A stretch of 64,000 bases of DNA from Linnemannia elongata (lineage: Eukaryota; Mortierellomycota; Mortierellomycetes; Mortierellales; Mortierellaceae), in NCBI GenBank assembly GCA_036320915.1, contig JAXBDG010000005.1, forward strand, positions 310,001 through 374,000, given 5' to 3'. Each line of letters opens with the position of its first letter. Positions within the stretch are counted from its first letter, which is position 1. The position numbers and the translations under genes were made by a program. Below, piece after piece: positions 48,321 through 60,530 of the stretch. Below the pieces are notes generated by a model. It saw nothing but the letters and a program-made list of their open reading frames with translations, was not told where the DNA came from and made no database searches.

Positions 48321-50762
48321 ATGCTGTCCCTCAAGTCCACGTTCGTAGTTGTCATCACACTCGCCTTGTTGACAGTCAACCTTGTCTATGCTGCACCTGT
48401 AGGCAAGGTTGAGAAGAGATTGTTATCCCCTCTAGCACCCGTAGCCAGTGCCTTCAACGGAGTCAGCATCATCCTTGAGAACGACGTTGACTCGTCCAAA
48501 GCCAAGTATTCCTTCCTGCTTCTCTCTCAGCCCAGGGGGTACTATGCTGGCATGGGTTCCTGTCTCACCATAGGCGACGGTATGTTGATTGTCTTGGAGT
48601 TCCAATTTTCTTTCTTGTCTTTATGTCCTTTGTTGTTGCTTGCCATCACTCACTCGCCTCCCCTTATACTAGGCGGATACATCTACATTCCAGGAACAGC
48701 AGGTGCGACCAGTCTTGTTTCATTGCTCAACAATAACGTTGCCACTCAACAAGAAGTCTCTGGCTACTCTCAGTTCTGGGTCTTCAATGGTAAGCAAGCC
48801 TGAACATGCACTGCAGCCATGAGAAAAAATTCACCCTTTCAATGTTTTTTCTTGCATCAACCCACTCATCCTTTTTATTTCTTTTGTGTTCATTATTTTC
48901 GACAGGCATTCCTGGTATACTGTCCAACTGCCTCGCTGTAAATAAAAACACGGGGAAAACAGATTGGATCCCCTGCAGCACCCAACTCCCCACAATCTGC
49001 TATAATAGCGTCATGCGTCGCGTACTCCTCTTCCAGGACAATGGACGCCAAATCAAGCTCGACACGCCCATCGGACAACTACAGGGTTGGCGTGACCAGA
49101 ACGCATTCCGTTTCCTGGGCATTCCCTACGCAGAGGCACCTATTGGAGAACGTCGGTTCGCGGCGCCTGTTGCAAGGGCACCTTTTACTACTGCGCGTGA
49201 TGCGACGATCTATGGACATATCTGTCCGCAGACTCCGAGATCGAAGGGGTTGGTTCCTGGGATTTTGTCGTGGTTGGAGAATTCTGCGACAGAGGATGAG
49301 GATTGTCTAAATTTGAATGTTTTCACGCCCAGTTTGAAGGGGTCTGGATTTGCGCCTCTGCCTGTTATGCTTTATCTCCATGGGGGTGGATTCGCCAAGT
49401 AAGTTTCCCCCTCGGTCGAGTGGCGCAGTCGCGAAACAATAATTCATAACTTTTTTTTTCTCATCACATTTCAGCTACTCGGGATCGGTGATTATGTTTG
49501 AGCCTGGCAACTTGGTATCACGCGGAGGAGTAGTCGTTGTCACCATCAACTACCGCCTTGGCCACCTCGGCTGGTTCGAAGACACTTCCTCCTGGTCCCG
49601 CTCAACCATTCCCGGAAACCAAGCCTTCCGCGATCAGATCCTCGCCCTCCAATGGGTCCAAAAGAATATTGCCTCCTTCGGTGGTGACCCGAAACGAGTC
49701 ACCGTCTTTGGCGAGTCTGCAGGCGCCACCAGTATCCGAGCCCTCCTTTCTGCCCCTTCCTCGTTCGAACTCTACCAGAGTGTCATTGGCGAGAGTGACC
49801 CCATCAACATCCTTTACCATACTCCGCAGTCTGCGGCCAAGCTAACGAACTATCTCATGGTCTCTTTGGGCTGTAACCCCGGGAATATTGCATGCGCGCG
49901 AGGGAAATCAACGAACGAGATCTTGGAGGCGAGCATGAAGGCTGACCAATTAGTGTTGAATGATGATGCTTGGACGACCTTTGGACTTGTTGAACGGCCC
50001 ACCACAGACGGAAATCTCATTCCGGCCGATTTCTCAACACTCGTTAAGTCGGGAAGATACAACACCAAGGCCAACATCATGTGGGGCACAACTAAGGACG
50101 AAGCAGGATTTTACGTCCACCTCTATTTTCCGAACCCGATCCCCATCTCCGGAGCCGCAGGGGCTCTAGAAGTCATATTCGACAAGAACCGAACTGCAGT
50201 CATCATGAACTCGTCTTATTTCGCCCTACCCCCCAGTAACACCAACACCGTCCGGGATGCATTCACCCTTTTCGGGACAGATTACTTTTGGTTGTGCCCG
50301 TTACAGCACCTCAGTCGCCAGATGGCGGCTCACAAACCGACGTACAACTTCCGGTTCTCGCGTGGGAGGGATACGCCACTGGTTGGGAACAACTATTGTT
50401 CTTCCAGCACAGGCCGAGTCTGCCACTCCGCAGATATCCAACCCGTCTTTGCTAGTGGTGCTTCAGTCCCGGGGTACAGCCAAACCGGTGACGATGCACG
50501 GTTTGCTCGCCAGGTTGTCGATCGGTTGACTACTTTTGCCAAGACAGGGAACCCGAATCCACAACCGGACCTTGTTGGTGTGGAGAACAGGAATCCGGAT
50601 GTGGCGAGCGTTCGGTGGGAGCAGCATGGGAACGAGAACTCGGTGTTGGATTTGAATGTGCAGAGTCGCATGGTGAATAATTTGGAAGCTGCGACGTGTA
50701 AAAGGATGGATGATGTCTTCTTGTATGACTTTTGGATCCGCATTCCCAACAACACCAGGTAG
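48321..50762 (+). CDS. secreted type-B carboxylesterase with an N-terminal extension
   Basis: Hydrolyses carboxylic esters; extracellular or secretory-pathway enzyme. Four exons (48321-48579, 48673-48789, 48906-49398, 49475-50762) in phase give 718 aa, longer than the usual ~540-580. The signal peptide MLSLKSTFVVVITLALL.. ends near Ala27-Ala28. Residues ~30-165 form an extra domain with several Cys (CLTIGD, NCLAVN, DWIPC, TICY). The esterase core then begins (TPIGQLQGWRDQNAFRFLGI). Catalytic features: oxyanion LYLHGGGF, Ser371 in GESAGA, Glu in TTKDEAG and His in CHSADI. The ATG at 48321 is the first that gives a signal peptide. An N-glycosylation sequon is visible near KNRTA. The N-terminal extra domain is not recognised. 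Confidence 0.9.
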
Positions 50763-52384
50763 CTTTTAGCTGATGTAGAAAAGATGCCTCTGAACTCAAA
50801 CTAAGAATAAAAAGAAAGGTGAAAGAGATGACCACTTGTTCTGGCTACGAAGGCAACGTCCATTTACAAGATAAAAAAAGAGGAGCTGAACGGCGTGATT
50901 GTTAGGTTGTCGTTTGGTACTCTGCACATCTTTCCTCAAAAGAAGGAAACAAAATAGGAACAAGGAAGGCGGACGGAGAGCGAAAACGTTGGCCATCAAA
51001 TATGCTATTGTGTAAGGAGCTTCCCCTCTGATCCAAACATCGCAACAACATTTCTAAAATTGTTTTTGCTGTGCTTCTCTTTTCATGCTCGACGCTGCAC
51101 ATTGATGCAACGGTGCCATTATTGTTGTCTCTATCCATTTTGTTTTCGCTCCCACGTTTCTGTGTTGGAACCCATAGCCTGTCCATTGTAACTGAGGGCC
51201 ACATAAGGTTCATTTACGCGACTTACAGTCAACACGGGACGCGTTTTGCTCGAAACAAAAAGTGACTTGGATCCGATACGAACGAATTTTTTACCAGTAT
51301 CAAGGACAATGTAACTACAACGCGCTGTCACTCACCAAAGCAAGACAGACGGGTATAATATCCCCCCCCCTCTCCAACCTTCTTTATTTTCCTTCCCTTT
51401 TTTCTCTTTCCTTCTTTCTTTTTTCTTTTTTCTCCTTTCTTACCTTTTCTTCACTTTTTTACTTTTCTCCCCCTCTCCCCTTCCTTTTACTCCTTATATG
51501 CCACACACATACCTCCCTTCTACCTTACTATCCCGATTCTCTTATCCTCTCCCGCCTTGACCGCCGTGCGACTCAAACACCTTCACCTCCACCCACGCAT
51601 CCAACATTTGAATCATCATAAAGACGGCATAATTACCACCAACGCCCGCCCTCAATATAAACATCCACCGCCTGCAACGAGTTTGTAACTAGGAAGAGAG
51701 AGAAGAACCAGATAGAGAAACGAGTGGACGAGCAACAACGAAGGGCCGGAGGACTATATACGGGAGAACTTGTCTTTAATTAATAAAAGTAAACATGAAT
51801 GTGATGATTGGTTATAGTTCTGTGCGAAAAATTCTCTCTTGTTATTTGCGAGAGTCTTCCATGTATACGATCTTTCAAAATTTACTACTAGAGCGACAAG
51901 TGCCCATGGTAAAACCAAAAACATCGGTTGGCGAACAAAAAACCAGAAAGGACATTACGAGATTTTGGTGAATTTAGTCAGGGCGGCAATAAAACTACTG
52001 CCAGCGATTCAATGCCATTTGGTTTCGGAGAGAGGGTTGAGAAGAAGTTATTCAGATCAACTGCTTCCTCTTCACACCTTCTGTTTCCTTGTACGCCTGG
52101 TCCTCTATAGCACCTTTTGAAAAAGGGCTGATGTATCTACTACCGAAATGAAAATCAATGCAAACCCGCAGACTGTGTATGACGGACAAGGAGAAAGAAG
52201 GTGAAGACGGAGCGCACATAAAGATGAGCCATGCGCCTTACTTCCTTCTCTGCTTATCATTTCATATATTCGCAGAAATCAAACCAAAAAATAAAATAAA
52301 ATAAAAATCTTGTACTGAGTTGTTGAGACATAATTATACGTTCTGTCCTCATCATCAGCCTCGAGACGTCATGAAGCAACAACC
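50763..52384. other. intergenic, no gene recognised
   Basis: 1.6 kb between the 3' ends of the esterase (+) and the second NLR copy (-). It contains a CT-rich block at 51360-51500. No gene is supported. Confidence 0.45.
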
Positions 52385-55300
52385 CTACTCACCCTTCCCT
52401 TCCTCTGGCTTATCTTCTTCTGGCAACAATGAATCGCCAATGGCACCGCGCTGGACCAAAAACTTACGGTCGATCGGTCTTAGACCCATGGCTCCCTTGA
52501 ACGTCAGATCAGTGGCGCACAACCGTCCAATGTGAGAGCCCCAGTGCATACGAACCGAGACGTCTCCTGCTTCTGAACCCGAAATCCGCCAGACTCGAAC
52601 AGACCCATCATCGAAACCAGTGATAAACTCCAAGGGGACTATCGGATTCCACGCAACGCTTGTTATGGCATCTGAATATCCACTGACAACAGCAACACAG
52701 GACCAACTGTCTACCTCGCCCGACCAGAGTCGTGCTGTCTTGTCACGACTGCCAGAGAGGATCCACTTGCCACAAGAAGAGTAGGCGACGCTGTAAACCA
52801 CACCTCTGTGTCCTTCCAGTTTGACATTGGGCTTGTCCGACTGAAGGTCCCAGAGCAGGATCGAGGAGGCGCCAGTACCGAGTGCGAGTCGCTGGCCATC
52901 TGGTGAGTAGTCCATTGAGTGTAGCTCGTCTAATAAACATACTTCCTTCAGAGGTTGGCGAAGGTCTGTGGCTCGGGGATCGAAAAGACGAAGTCTCGGT
53001 AGTTTCGATAGCAATCCAACCGCAAACTGGTCTCCTACGGGAGAAAAAACCACGCAACCTGTCAAGCTGCACCAATCGTCCTTCTCACCCACCGCTTTGC
53101 CTTGATCATTGGTACTATCAAGATCCCACAATCGTGTAACCCAGCTATTGTTGCATGAGACCAACCACCGACCACAGCGCGAGAAACTCATGTCAGTAAC
53201 TGCGCTTTAGGTACCATCGGAGAGGACGCGCTCAACATCACCAGTTCGAACATTCTTGCAACCGCTAGCAAACCAATTGCCGTTAGGCGATAACACGACC
53301 GAGTAGTTATCCGGTTCGGATGGTAAAGGAATGGATCTGGAATCACCCGTCGAACTATCCCAGTGTTGAATGGTGTCGTCGATACGATCAGAGAATATAG
53401 ATACACCGTAAGGAGAGTACGCCACAGTTCGAACCTTGACGGCAAGTTTCGGTGAGTTGAAACTCGACCGGTTCGTGTTCACCTCCCAGAGTCGTATAAT
53501 TCCGTCATCATCTCCTGAAACAATTTGTAGACCGTCTGGGGAAAAAGTACAGGCGGAGACCCGGTTGCTATGACCCGACAACCTGGAGATGAGTTGTCCA
53601 CTCGATGAGTCCCACAGTCGTACGGTATTGTCCTCACTCGACGAGACGACCAACTCGCCGAATGGAGAGAATGTGACATCTGTTAGCTGCTCATAGACGT
53701 CGTCGTCGAGAATCAGACCCGCCTCTCCAGTGATTGCATCCACTAGCTGAATCTCGCCACTCCTCCAACCAGTAATGAGGGCGAACTTCCGTCCATCTGC
53801 CGAAAGGGTCACGCGTGAAGCACTACCACGGGGAATGACCCCATCAGCATCTGGTACTCCTGTCTTCGGATCCCACACTCGAATCGTCCTATCGCTGCTG
53901 CCCGACACAAGTCGTTGTCCGTCAGATGAATACGCGACACTGAAAACAAAATGTTCATGCCCGTTCAAGACAAACAGACACTCTCCTGTCTCCGAGTTCC
54001 ACAACCGAATCGTGCTGTCGTCGCTGGCCGAGGCAATTCGCTTGCCGCAAGGTGAAAATGCCACTGACCTCACCCAATCTGTGTGCCCCTTCATGATCAT
54101 CAAAGTCTTGCCACTGACAGCATCCCATAATCGACAAGTCCCGTCTTCGCTCCCAAGCGCAATGTGTCTGTTGTTGGGTGAAAAGGCTATACTCAACACC
54201 TCACTCTGTTCTTTGAGATGATGAACTCGTGTCCATGTTGTAGTGTCACGCGTAGTAAGGCTTCCATCACGCAGAGCGACAGCAAACAATTTTCCGTCAG
54301 GCGAGAAGGCGACGGTGTTGATTTCAGCCTGCTCCTTCAAATATGGCAGCTCCTCGAATCCAATACCATCCATACGTGCATCACCAAAGTTCACTTGCCT
54401 CAACCAACTCCTTGCAAAGTTTACCCCCGTCAAATCGGCTCCCTGGAACTGCGTATAATCGAACTGGCCGTCGGAAAGATCTGCTCCTGGGATCCGGATG
54501 CCTCGAAGGTCGAAGCTATTGAATCGGACTCCTGCTCGAGCAAGGATGGTGATGGCGTTGGCGGCGGCGGTGGCCGCAGTGACATTGGTCTTGGACTGCT
54601 CGATGACGGCTAGAAGCTGCTTCTTGAAGTCAGAATGTTGTTTGACTCGCTCGCACAGGAACCGGATAATCGATGGTTCAGTGAGGAGGTTACGTTTGAA
54701 CAAAGGTCCATCTGAGGCTAGGGGCTGAACAGGAGTGGGGTTAAAACCGGGTTGTGGACTAGATTCATCGTCGACATCTTGGCTGCTGGGATCGAAAACA
54801 GCGCATGAAAGAAAGTACTCTAGCATTGATCTGTGCAGAAAGCGGTAAAGATGTCCAGTGCGGGTCAGAGGACTCGATTCTCGCAGCATTCGGGCCTCAG
54901 GATCAGGGCCAAAAAACTCGGCTCTCCACGTTTTTTTGTCCTTGACGTGAACATACTGGACTACCGGGTTTCCATCCTGATACTCAAATATCGCCGAAGC
55001 TAGCCTTACAGCATAGTCAACACCCATCGAAATAAACCCTGCCTCCAATAGTTGATCCAGCATATCTCGATCCTCCCTGGTCAAGACGTTTCGTTGAAGC
55101 CGTCGGCTGTTGACATCCAACCAATGCCTCACAAAAGTGTCGTACAGCCGAACACGCGTGATTTTGATGGCTGACAGATCCTGCTGGCACTCGATAACTC
55201 CTGGCAGTGCCTCCAAGGCCAGAGACAGAAGGAACGGGTTCTTGACAAGATCCATGAGGTTGGGAATAGTGGTCAACTTATCCATGTAGTCCTCTGTGGT

Positions 55301-56057
55301 CCAGGTCCGCGGCTCGAGGGGAACGTACTGCTTGACATAGTCCTCGATCTGCTCCTTGGAGAAAGGCGCAATTACAGCCTCTTGGAAGCGGTCAGTAGTC
55401 TTGACCTAGGAATTGAGTCCTGCAAGATATCACCATCTTGACGTTCCATTGACCAGGCCGGTTAAAGAGGTTTGTCATGTGCAGGTTAACGGTGAGTTGG
55501 ATCTCGTCGTACCCGTCGCAGATGAGGATGAATTCGCGGTGAATTTTGAGCTCGCGGATCTGTTCGTCGTTGAAGTTGTCAGACTTTAGCTGCTTTTCGA
55601 TCATGTCGTGGTTGGGTTCTTTGATGGCGAGCAAGTTGATGAACAATGGGATAGGGCCACCGCGGGTGTATGTTTGTAAGAGCTCGGACTCGAGGTGCCT
55701 GTTGAAGGCCGACTTGCCTGCTCCAGAGTCACCCAAGATCAACATGACTTGTCGATCACTAGCCAGGAACTCTAGGACCATCTCCTTGAGGGGAAATAGT
55801 TCGTCATCGCGGGCCTGAAGGTTGGCCTTGGCCATGGGAGATATATAGACTTGCAGTTTGGCCTCCTTTAGTCGCTGCATCTGGAACTTGTGCAGTTCGT
55901 ACTCTAGGTACTGGGTATTTTGAATTTTGGCAAGGATAGACGATGCCGAAGGCAAGGGGAGAGAGGCCCAGAACTCGCGGAGCTTGTCACACTTACTGAT
56001 GTGCACGGCGCTTCTAGTAGTTTGGGTATCCAATTGGTCGAGAGGATGGTCGGACAT
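52385..56057 (-). pseudogene. NLR-like NACHT - pentapeptide - WD40, copy B, disrupted
   Basis: Clear paralogue of the gene at 13.3 kb. The start MSDHPLDQLD at 56057 follows an acceptor-like CTAG. P-loop GDSGAGKS (109-116), Walker B-like LICDGYDE, then a frame break: at ~55388-55394 about 57 nt present in the paralogue (encoding RGRFMPDGV..ALDL) are replaced by 7 nt, a net loss of 50 nt that creates a TGA. Downstream the frame is open from FQEAVIAPFSK through the helical region, pentapeptide repeats and WD40 units. A single TAA at 53207-53209 then interrupts the WD40 array, and the same frame continues (VTDMSFSRCGRW..) to 52385. Two independent lesions make a pseudogene likely. Separate shorter products (NACHT core alone, WD40 part alone) are possible but unsupported. 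Confidence 0.88.
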
Positions 56058-56113
56058 GGTGAGAGTCCTAGCAGTATCGATATGAGAAATTGGTAGTCCC
56101 GTTAGCAACTGCA

Positions 56114-56115
<2 letters not shown>

Positions 56116-56153
<38 letters not shown>
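56116..56153. repeat. poly-T tract (T38)
   Basis: Thirty-eight T on the + strand, ~60 nt upstream of the start codon of NLR copy B (A38 in sense orientation). Likely in the 5' UTR or a 5' UTR intron. Confidence 0.9.
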
Positions 56154-56155
<2 letters not shown>

Positions 56156-57053
56156 AAAAAGTATCCTTCTTTTGACGATCTGATGTAGCATAGGTTTACC
56201 TTGTTTTAAGAAATGCACTTGTGAGTTTGGTCAAAGAAGCAGAAGGGAAATAAGACGCCTAAGGGCAGCTGCAGAGGCGAGAAGATACAAATAGTTAATT
56301 TTCCTGCCTTCGGATGTGAGTACAACCGCCTTCAGAGAGGACGCGCAAGTATGCAATTGTACTATGCTTAAACAAAGTAAAGCATGGGTCTTTGTTTTGT
56401 ACCTGTGGGTTCGGGTTGGTAGAATGTGTAAACTGTCTGTAAGTGCAAAAGAAGTGAAGATTGAGCAGGTGTCCGTGAAGGGGGTACTTGCTACGTGTCT
56501 GGCGAAGAAAGGGTGCTGCTCGTAACGTACGCTGGACTTGACCTATGTGCTTTTTGCTGATTTTCGCTGAGGTAGCAGGTGATATTTATGTCTGTTTTGC
56601 AGCCGTTGAGTTTTGGCTTGGTCGGTCAAGAAGGAGGTGGTTGGTCGGAGAGTTGCAGACTGTCTATACGAGAAAGGGAGAATGAGGATTAGAGGTCCGC
56701 ATGAGGAGTAATTGTTATTTGCCTGGCGAAGCCGTATACTTCCTTCAACGTACTGTTTGAGCTGACCGGTGTTGTTTTTTTTGTTCTTTGTTGGAGCAAT
56801 TTGAGCCTTTTGTGCTTGCTTCGGTGTTGTTGAGGTTTATTTTGACTATTCAAGGGAGAAGGTGGTTTTATTATGGTTTTGGGTTGGTAAGGAGGGGAGC
56901 AATTGTTGAGGTGATAGAGTGGCAAATGTGAGTGTGCTTGTAGCGTTTGTCGTTTTCTGTTTCCGGAGCTGTTGTTGTGAGTCTTGTTAGTGTTGTTAGT
57001 GTTGTTAGTGTTGTTGGTGTTATTGTTGGGGTAAGATGGAGCTGTTGTCCTTG
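56154..57053. other. upstream region of NLR copy B
   Basis: About 900 nt. A minus-strand frame (57099-56689, no ATG start; opens after TTG) is Asn/Thr/Lys/Pro-rich without a domain. It could be an upstream exon or a leader. It does not align with the fragment at 12235-12682 of the other locus. Confidence 0.4.
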
Positions 57054-57140
57054 GAGATGATTCCGGGAGGATGGACTCAGATGAATGTGATGATTGCAAT
57101 GCAATGAAGACCGAGAAGGAAAAAGGAGAGGGATGGTGAT
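57054..57140 (-). promoter_or_regulatory. leader block shared with NLR locus A
   Basis: Reverse complement closely matches 11988-12080, including TTCATTGCATTGCAATCATC. Orientation is toward NLR copy B, ~1.0 kb upstream of its start codon. Probably a promoter or 5' UTR exon duplicated together with the gene. Confidence 0.55.
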
Positions 57141-58175
57141 TCGAAAAAGGGTTCTGTTAGAGGAGGTGAAGTTAAAAAAAAAACGAGGCAGAAAAGGCAG
57201 ACAAAGAAGGAAAAGTGCCAAAGTGTGTGAGAAAAAAGACAAAAGAAAAAGAAAGAAGCGGGGGGAGGAGACGCTCGACTTGGCTCTCTCTTTCCCGTTT
57301 GTTTTGTTTGTTGTATGGTCCAAAGTTGTGTCCTTACTTTTCGCATCCTTCCTAGGCACTTCCTCTTAGCCGTGCATGCACCCTGACTTGTTTGTTCCTT
57401 GCCCTCTTCCTTCCGCTTTCCTTCCCATCCATCGCATGAAACACATCGGGAAAACGAACAATTGGGTAATTGGTTAAGTAACTATCAACATAGGGGGCAA
57501 CAACAAGAGAGATGAAGAAAGTGGTAATGCCAAGTTTGCTCTGTTTTCTACTTCTATTACCCTGATCACATACCGTTTTCTCCCCTTGTTGGATTCCGTT
57601 TTTTAAACGCATTTTGGATATGCTGCCAGTCAAGTGCTGTCTACAGATCGACACTGTCGACGATCAAATATACCAATTTCAAGACGACACGTTTTGATTG
57701 ATCCCTTGGAGGCGAACTTAGGAGACAAGAGTCCTTCTATTGCTCACAACGCCTTTCTTCTCACCCCTATCCAAGCGCCATCAATGAAGGAAAATTGCAC
57801 TGAACAGAGTCATGGAGAAAGCAATAGGGATTACGAAGGATAATAGAACGTTGAGTGAGAGAGACAGAGATGTATTACTAGAGGCGGAGAGAGGGAACAC
57901 ATATGTGTACAGATTGCAGGGATTTGAATGGAGCATGCGCCCCCTTTTTTTGCATGCGTATTTGGAGAAGGGAGACCGACAAAATTCAATTGACATGGGA
58001 GGGAGGGAGATGCTTTGTCCCCTTTTCTTTCTCTATCTTAATCTTTCACACCCTCGATCCCTCCTCACCTCCGCTTTCTCTTTCACACTCCTTCTCTCTT
58101 CTTCGCCAACATTAGGTCATCAGACTTTCTTTTTTCATTCCTCATTCTACTCTCATCACTCATTCATACACAGCC
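57141..58175. other. divergent intergenic region, NLR copy B / F-box gene 2
   Basis: No gene supported. Bases ~58020-58140 are CT-rich and directly precede the ATG at 58176. Confidence 0.45.
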
Positions 58176-60530
58176 ATGGACCAACTATTACATCTCCCTA
58201 CCGAGATCCTGTTTATCATTCTCCAAACTCTCTTACAAGATAACAAGAGAGGCAGCCTTGCCTCTCTCCTTCAAACCAACAAGTACCTTGCTGCTGCCAC
58301 GCTGCCAGTCCTCTACAGCAAGCCCTTTCAGAATCGGCCAGCAACCAGTGTAGCGTCGGCGAGGGTCAACGACGGTATTCTTGCCTGTATGTTACTCCGT
58401 CAACTCCCAGTCGACACCCTCTCCCCTCTCATCACATTTGCTCTAGGAGACAACACAACCCTGTCACCAACAACAGCCACAACAACCACAACAGCAAAAA
58501 CAACTGCAGCAATACCAACAACAGCACGAATAACGCGCAGTCAACACAAACAACAACTGCTGCAACAACGGCAACTTGAAAGGTCGCCATTATCGCGTTT
58601 CGACTATTTCTCTCATATCCGCCACCTCCTAATTCAACCATCGATCGTCGAGATGGATTGCTTTGGTTCCAGCTCCTCGGTCTTTCCAGTCAAAGCACTC
58701 GAGTACATGGAACGACCCGAATTCTTTGAGATGTGTCAGTCCTACTGTCTCTGGGCACTGTCTGAAGAGCGCCTTTTGACCAACAGGAGGATTCTCAGAG
58801 GGTATTACCAGGTTCTCCTCCTTCGTGACGTCAGCTGGTCTCTCTCCTCTTACATTTTCGATCAGCTTCAGACATTGACCCTTCCAGTCTCGGACCTTGA
58901 TCGCTACTCTGGTGCCATGGACCGCCTCGGGAACCTGAGGCACATCGTGATCTGTGTTGATCAGGCCGTCAAGTGTAACTGGCAGAGACATAGTAACACG
59001 ACCCCGAAGAGTCGAGCAGCAACGGAGGCGCGACAGGAGAGTCTGTTGCGAACCCTGGTTCATTTTGTCGAGGAACATACCACGCGATTTCCAGGACGTC
59101 TCAAGACCTTGGGCTGGAGTAAGACTCTTTATAGTCCTGATCCAACCCTGACTTGTCGCGAAAGAGTCGAGCTGGAGATGCTTCGGCTGTTGCCGCCCAT
59201 CAGGAGGCCGACAATGGTGACTAACGATACCTTGAACCACATATGGACTCATCTACCGTCGACAGATCTGGCGTATGTTCGTTCCATCGAAGATTTTCGA
59301 CTACCAATGTCTTGGATCAGGACCGGGGGAGTTCAGGATTGTCAGCATCTCCTTCAGCGCTGTCGTGCATTGGACATTTTGCATATGGCGACCGTTGGAC
59401 AAGGGGTGTTTGATTGGGCTGTAAAGGAAACGAAGTATTTGGGACATAGTCTGGTGCCCCTACGAAGGATCGAAATCATGGAGATCGAGAAGCCTCTCAC
59501 AAACGAGCTTGACGATATCAGTTGTGCATTCAGCCGGACCATCGAAACGATTAAGGTCTTTAGGTCGAATCGATTCCCCGTCCCACATCGTCCGATGCAT
59601 GTCGGACGAGGGTGGGTAGACCTACCAGCTTTGACACACCTAGAGGTCGCCGCCAAACAGCACCAGCTTATGATTGACCGGGAGCTATTCAGACATTGTC
59701 CTCGCCTCAGAACTGTGGACCTCACGGACGAGACCTCTCGGTACCAATGCAAAGATATCGCGACATGTCTGCCTGGCGACCTCCCCTGTCTCGAGTCACT
59801 GCGCCTGCTTGGATGGGGCGCTTTGACATTCCATCCAGCAACCCTTCAATCTACACAAAAGCTCAAGAAGCTTACGTTAGGGAGTGTGAATTTGGAGGGC
59901 AGCCATTATTTCAGATACTATATCCCGTCGGACGAAGAACTGGAAAGATCTTTTGGCGCGCAAGACAACTCAATGCACCCAATCGCGACCCAACAAGGAC
60001 ACGCCAATCTGATTGTACGCCCTCATTGGCCTTGGGACTGGCATCTACCTGCCCTGGAACATCTCACCTTGACAGCCGAATTTGCCTACCGCTTCCAATT
60101 CCGAATGCTGCATGGATGTCCCTCGTTGGTTGAATTGGAGCTGAACTGTACGAGCGTTCATGATCGACCCACCAGTCGGGTTCTCTCAGTCGCCGAACTC
60201 TTGTTGCCTATCATCGACTCTGACCATCACCACTTTCCAGGAGTGGCTCGACAGGCTGTTGTTGCGCCTGCCCTTCAGACTGTACGACTGCGCGGATCAT
60301 GGACAATCGACGATTCTCTTTTACCTCAGTTCTTTACAGTCATGCTCCCCAATCTTAAGAGTTTCGAGGGCGTGGAGGTGAATGGCTTCACAATGGCCAG
60401 TTTGGTCGATGTGCTTAAAAAATTTCCGAACAAGATCGAAGAGTTGCGCCTTTCTTCTAAGCACAGGTTTAGCCGTGAAAGAGCGCGAGGGGAAGCGCTC
60501 CTTGTGAATATTTTTTATGGCCACGATTAA
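58176..60530 (+). CDS. F-box-like / LRR-type protein 2
   Basis: Single exon, 784 aa. The N terminus LLHLPTEILFIILQTLL..LLQTNKYLAAATLPVLYS is F-box-like. Thr/Ala and Gln-rich low-complexity insert at ~95-130. Then irregular leucine-rich strands (HLTLTAEF, LESLRLLGW, LKKLTLGSV). Signature WPWDWHLP..LTLTAEFAYRFQF near 617. A CRALDILH/GQGVFDWA segment near 395-410 is shared with the third F-box-like protein. Likely an SCF substrate adaptor by family; target unknown. Divergent from NLR copy B and tandem with the next gene. No intron or frame break seen. Confidence 0.75.
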   Translation: MDQLLHLPTEILFIILQTLLQDNKRGSLASLLQTNKYLAAATLPVLYSKPFQNRPATSVASARVNDGILACMLLRQLPVDTLSPLITFALGDNTTLSPTTATTTTTAKTTAAIPTTARITRSQHKQQLLQQRQLERSPLSRFDYFSHIRHLLIQPSIVEMDCFGSSSSVFPVKALEYMERPEFFEMCQSYCLWALSEERLLTNRRILRGYYQVLLLRDVSWSLSSYIFDQLQTLTLPVSDLDRYSGAMDRLGNLRHIVICVDQAVKCNWQRHSNTTPKSRAATEARQESLLRTLVHFVEEHTTRFPGRLKTLGWSKTLYSPDPTLTCRERVELEMLRLLPPIRRPTMVTNDTLNHIWTHLPSTDLAYVRSIEDFRLPMSWIRTGGVQDCQHLLQRCRALDILHMATVGQGVFDWAVKETKYLGHSLVPLRRIEIMEIEKPLTNELDDISCAFSRTIETIKVFRSNRFPVPHRPMHVGRGWVDLPALTHLEVAAKQHQLMIDRELFRHCPRLRTVDLTDETSRYQCKDIATCLPGDLPCLESLRLLGWGALTFHPATLQSTQKLKKLTLGSVNLEGSHYFRYYIPSDEELERSFGAQDNSMHPIATQQGHANLIVRPHWPWDWHLPALEHLTLTAEFAYRFQFRMLHGCPSLVELELNCTSVHDRPTSRVLSVAELLLPIIDSDHHHFPGVARQAVVAPALQTVRLRGSWTIDDSLLPQFFTVMLPNLKSFEGVEVNGFTMASLVDVLKKFPNKIEELRLSSKHRFSRERARGEALLVNIFYGHD

